Source of the DNA: Gammaproteobacteria bacterium
GTDB taxonomy: Bacteria > Pseudomonadota > Gammaproteobacteria > Pseudomonadales > Pseudomonadaceae
DNA: 64,000 nucleotides
Direction: 5' to 3'
Assembly: GCA_018816095.1 (NCBI GenBank)
Contig: JAHIWP010000013.1
Span: 27,195-91,194, forward strand
Shown: positions 63,415-64,000 of the stretch, one piece after another
Position numbering within the stretch: position 1 is the stretch's first letter
Layout: each line of letters opens with the position of its first letter
Program-made: the position numbers and the translations under genes
Notes under the pieces: model-generated
What the model was told of the DNA's origin: nothing
The model's input: the letters and a program-made list of their open reading frames with translations, nothing else
Databases searched by the model: none

Positions 63415-64000
63415 ATGATGCTCAAAACCCTAGGCCTTGCCCTATCCGCCAGCGTGTTACTGGCCGGTTGCGCCAGCAACACCCCAACTCCCTCGCAATA
63501 TTCAGGCTTTCTCAGCGACTACTCACAGCTGCAACCCACGCAGTCGCCCAGCGGCGCGACGGTGATGCGCTGGGTTGCGCCCGACTTCCAACTCGCGAAT
63601 TACAGCTCGGTACTGGTGGAAAAACCGCTGTTCTACCCCGCCCCCACACCCAGCGCGCAGGTCAGCCAGCAAACCTTGAATGAGATCGCCAGCTACCTGC
63701 AACAGGCCATACGCCTTGAGTTGGCCCCACGCATGCGAATTGTCGAGCAGGCCGATCGGGACACCCTGGTGCTGCGCAGCGCAATCACCGCAGTGAACCT
63801 CTCACCCGAGGGGCTCAAGGTTTATGAAGTGATCCCTATCGCCCTGGTTGCCGCGGCCGCCAGCACCGCAGCCGGCACGCGCGACCTGAACACGGAGATT
63901 TATGTTGAGCTGGAAGCCATCGATGGCAGCAACAGCAAACCGATGGCCCGCGTGGTGCGCAAAGGCCATGGCCTGCAGTTGGAGAACAACAGCACCCAGC
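63415..64000 (+). CDS. DUF3313-type lipoprotein (3' end outside window)
   Basis: Partial gene running off the right edge with no stop in 195 codons. It begins MMLKTLGLALSASVLLAGCA, a lipoprotein signal with lipobox LAGC, so Lgt and Lsp processing is expected. The mature part (YSGFLSDYSQLQPTQSPSGA, then VLVEKPLFYPAPTPSAQVSQ) matches DUF3313-type proteins of Pseudomonas, which carry a hydrophobic glycine-rich segment near the middle (here about 145-160). Function unknown. ATG pair at 63415 and 63418 cannot be separated; no strong ribosome site. Confidence 0.82.
   Translation, partial: MMLKTLGLALSASVLLAGCASNTPTPSQYSGFLSDYSQLQPTQSPSGATVMRWVAPDFQLANYSSVLVEKPLFYPAPTPSAQVSQQTLNEIASYLQQAIRLELAPRMRIVEQADRDTLVLRSAITAVNLSPEGLKVYEVIPIALVAAAASTAAGTRDLNTEIYVELEAIDGSNSKPMARVVRKGHGLQLENNSTQ

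Overview
The window is a compact, high-GC, gene-dense stretch of gammaproteobacterial chromosome. Gene content and order (ilvD, a XanP-type permease, folA, thyA-lgt, ptsP-rppH, ilvA/rpiA, gcvT-gcvH, fabY-cysQ-nudE-yrfG-lysM, FabY in place of a FabH-type initiator, and REP palindromes of the GCGGGC..GCCCGC kind) point to the genus Pseudomonas. The species cannot be named from this alone. I see no rRNA, tRNA, phage, insertion sequence or CRISPR.

Layout. 1-4354: polyamine-type ABC transporter (ATPase cut by the left edge, binding protein, two permeases). 4605-8006: ilvD and a purine permease. 8089-9825: folA and a membrane GGDEF cyclase. 9996-12759: overlapping DUF2868/DUF3482 membrane and GTPase pair. 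12770-16284: a frameshifted glutamate-receptor-like channel gene, thyA, lgt and a TauE-type exporter. 16406-17524: an unknown small protein and an NRDE protein. 17549-20326: ptsP-rppH. 20470-24032: HAD phosphatase, DUF2269 protein, ilvA and rpiA. 24237-28438: an orphan PulE-type ATPase and two L,D-transpeptidases. 28554-29933: SPFH/NfeD pair. 29984-37001: amino-acid decarboxylase unit (broken adiA-like gene, intact Orn/Lys/Arg decarboxylase, PotE-like antiporter, solute-binding protein). 37326-38940: gcvT-gcvH without gcvP. 39083-41797: Fe(III) ABC binding protein and permease. 41977-45779: acyl-CoA synthetase divergent from fabY. 45920-48580: cysQ, nudE, yrfG, lysM. 48775-52950: LysR regulator, fdhD and a molybdopterin oxidoreductase. 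53127-59543: glycine-zipper protein, then thioesterase, Fe-alcohol dehydrogenase, acyl-CoA dehydrogenase and 3-hydroxyacyl-CoA dehydrogenase with a divergent LysR regulator. 59645-64000: a 56-59 residue unknown protein with its own terminator, a flavin monooxygenase, a nitroreductase, an rRNA-methyltransferase-like protein and a truncated DUF3313 lipoprotein.

Themes. Polyamine and basic amino acid handling appears twice: the importer at the left edge and the decarboxylase/antiporter unit in the middle. The latter is the most interesting region. An AdiA-type arginine decarboxylase gene has lost about 17 nt in its core while its paralogue, antiporter and binding protein remain open. Fatty acid metabolism is also spread over the right half (fabY, acyl-CoA synthetase, beta-oxidation genes). 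Most of the window is ordinary core genome. I did not find a clearly undescribed multi-gene system; the best leads are listed as findings.
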